NCBI GenBank assembly: GCA_003519685.1
Contig: DOWG01000126.1
Coordinates: 1,350-8,550 of the forward strand
DNA length: 7,201 nt
Source: Lachnospiraceae bacterium
GTDB taxonomy: Bacteria > Bacillota > Clostridia > Lachnospirales > Lachnospiraceae
Direction of reading: 5' to 3'
The notes below the pieces were generated by a model that worked only from the letters and a program-made list of their open reading frames with translations, was not told the origin of the DNA and ran no database searches. Below, in pieces: positions 6,044 through 7,201 of this stretch (positions are counted from its first letter, which is position 1; the number at the start of each line of letters is the position of its first letter). Made by a program: the position numbers and the translations under genes.

Positions 6044-7195
6044 ATGAAGAAAAGAATGCGATTGTTAGTTATCAGCTTAAGTTTATTAATGCTGTTAGGA
6101 GGATGCGGTAAGAAAGAGGGAACCGCGAAAGATAATACGGAGAATCAGAATACAGAGAGTGATAAAAAGGATGCGGAAGGAGCTGCAGATACGGCGGAAA
6201 CAAACCCTGAGCTTATTACGGTAACAAAAGAAGATTATAATGTAAAGGATTACATTACCTTAGGTGAATATAAAGGGATTCAATATACCGTTAAAAAATT
6301 AGAAGTAATGGATGCAGATATTGATACCGCTATTCAGAAAGAGTTGCAGGCAAATGCCACAGAGCAGGAAATAGAGGACCGAGACGTTGTTAAAAATGGT
6401 GATATTGTTAATATTGATTATGAAGGCTTAAAGGATGGAGTGGCTTTTGACGGCGGTACCGCAAAGGGCACGGATCTGGAGATCGGATCGGGCAGCTTTA
6501 TTCCCGGATTTGAAGAAGGTTTAATCGGTGCAACCGTTGGAAAACAGGTGGATGTGAAAACAACATTTCCGGAGGATTATTCGTCGAAGGAGCTTGCAGG
6601 ACAGGAAGTAGTATTTAAGGTGACAGTGAACTCCATTAAGGAAAAGGTTGTACCGGAACTGACCGAGGATTATGTGAAGGAGACCCTGAAATTTGATACC
6701 ATAGATGCTTACAAAAAAGATACCCGTAAGAAGCTTCAGGATAAAAATGAAGCTGCAATGGAGGATGAAAAGGTCAATAATGTATTTCAGAAAGTAATTG
6801 ATAATGCTGAAATTAAATCCTATCCTCAGAACCTGATTGATTTTTATAAAGCGGAATTTAAGAATATGTATATCCAATATGCATCCTACTATGGTATGGA
6901 TTTTGCAGATTTTATTGCTGGTTCCGGTATTACGGAAGAAGAATTCGATGCAAAGGCATCGAACTATGCGGAAGCTATGGCTAAGCAGGAATTGGTATTA
7001 AACTCAATTATTGAAGCAGAAAAACTGAAGCTTTCTGAGGATGAATATCAAAAAGGTGTGGAGAAATTAGCTAAGGACTATGGTTATGCAACCAGCGAAG
7101 AGTTTTTAGCTACAGCGAAGGAAGAGCAGATCAGAGAGAGCTTATTATGGAAAAAAGCGGTCGACATTGTATTAGATGAAGCGGTTGAAATATAA
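6044..7195 (+). CDS. Secreted lipoprotein with trigger-factor PPIase and C-terminal domains
   Basis: Predicted membrane-anchored foldase outside the cytoplasm. The 383 residues begin with a lipoprotein signal: basic MKKRMR, hydrophobic core 7-18, lipobox LGGC with the lipidated Cys at 21. A hydrophilic, probably disordered tether follows (22-55). Residues about 72-113 resemble the linker of trigger factor (GEYKGIQYTVKKLEV). Residues 114-198 form an FKBP-type prolyl isomerase domain, with GDIVNIDYEG, FDGG, IGSGSFIPGFEEGL and FPEDY. Residues 199-383 match the helical C-terminal chaperone part, starting VPELTEDYVKE. The N-terminal ribosome-binding domain of true trigger factor (GFRxGKxP loop, about 110 residues) is absent and replaced by the signal and tether. 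It should therefore act on exported proteins, analogous to PrsA; this is inference. AAAGGA (6029-6034) lies 9 bases before ATG; the stop is TAA at 7193-7195. It is not the housekeeping tig. Confidence 0.9.
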   Translation: MKKRMRLLVISLSLLMLLGGCGKKEGTAKDNTENQNTESDKKDAEGAADTAETNPELITVTKEDYNVKDYITLGEYKGIQYTVKKLEVMDADIDTAIQKELQANATEQEIEDRDVVKNGDIVNIDYEGLKDGVAFDGGTAKGTDLEIGSGSFIPGFEEGLIGATVGKQVDVKTTFPEDYSSKELAGQEVVFKVTVNSIKEKVVPELTEDYVKETLKFDTIDAYKKDTRKKLQDKNEAAMEDEKVNNVFQKVIDNAEIKSYPQNLIDFYKAEFKNMYIQYASYYGMDFADFIAGSGITEEEFDAKASNYAEAMAKQELVLNSIIEAEKLKLSEDEYQKGVEKLAKDYGYATSEEFLATAKEEQIRESLLWKKAVDIVLDEAVEI

Positions 7196-7201
7196 TTTTG
7201 C

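Noticed and set aside
6521..6877. Minus-strand 118-codon frame inside the lipoprotein gene.
   Set aside because: It is antisense to conserved trigger-factor domains, with Ile/Phe/Leu-rich composition typical of the reverse strand of Lys/Asp/Glu-rich coding.

Overview
The window looks like an ordinary chromosomal segment of a Gram-positive, moderately low-GC anaerobe, most likely class Clostridia and probably Lachnospiraceae-like. The reasons are AGGAGG-type ribosome binding sites, sigma-A (TTGACA/TATAAT) promoters, a T-box riboswitch in front of an aminoacyl-tRNA synthetase, a long type-2 isoleucyl-tRNA synthetase, a DarA/PstA cyclic-di-AMP receptor, and a lipoprotein built from trigger-factor domains. 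The taxonomic call is inference from gene content and was not checked against a database. I see no mobile element, CRISPR array, tRNA or rRNA gene, and no clear sign of recent transfer.

Layout: a complete minus-strand nicotinate phosphoribosyltransferase gene (pncB, 28-1476) enters NAD synthesis from nicotinate. It is divergent from everything to its right. The 693-base gap to ileS (1477-2169) is dense with regulation. It holds the probable pncB promoter region, a strong plus-strand promoter (1673-1701), an isoleucine-type T-box leader (specifier ATC at 1810-1812, tRNA-acceptor bulge at 1930-1936, terminator 1946-1980), a second hairpin just behind the terminator (1982-2008), and a possible second promoter downstream of the T-box (2108-2135). 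ileS (2170-5382) follows. Its product carries an unusual short Cys/His-rich segment in the editing-domain region.

The 115-base gap after ileS contains a near-consensus promoter for darA (5498-5815), a small PII-like c-di-AMP receptor, which ends at a clear intrinsic terminator (5841-5868). A 19-base dyad and an extended -10 promoter then precede a gene (6044-7195) for a secreted lipoprotein. This protein has the prolyl-isomerase and C-terminal chaperone domains of trigger factor but not the ribosome-binding domain. That gene ends six bases before the window does.

The four genes do not form an obvious pathway. Each has its own promoter, and ileS is individually controlled by charging of tRNA-Ile. 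The items most worth a second look are the Cys/His-rich patch in IleRS, the membrane-anchored trigger-factor-like foldase, the non-canonical T-box bulge with its extra downstream elements, and the changed ligand-pocket residues in DarA. I do not see a wholly new multi-gene system here.
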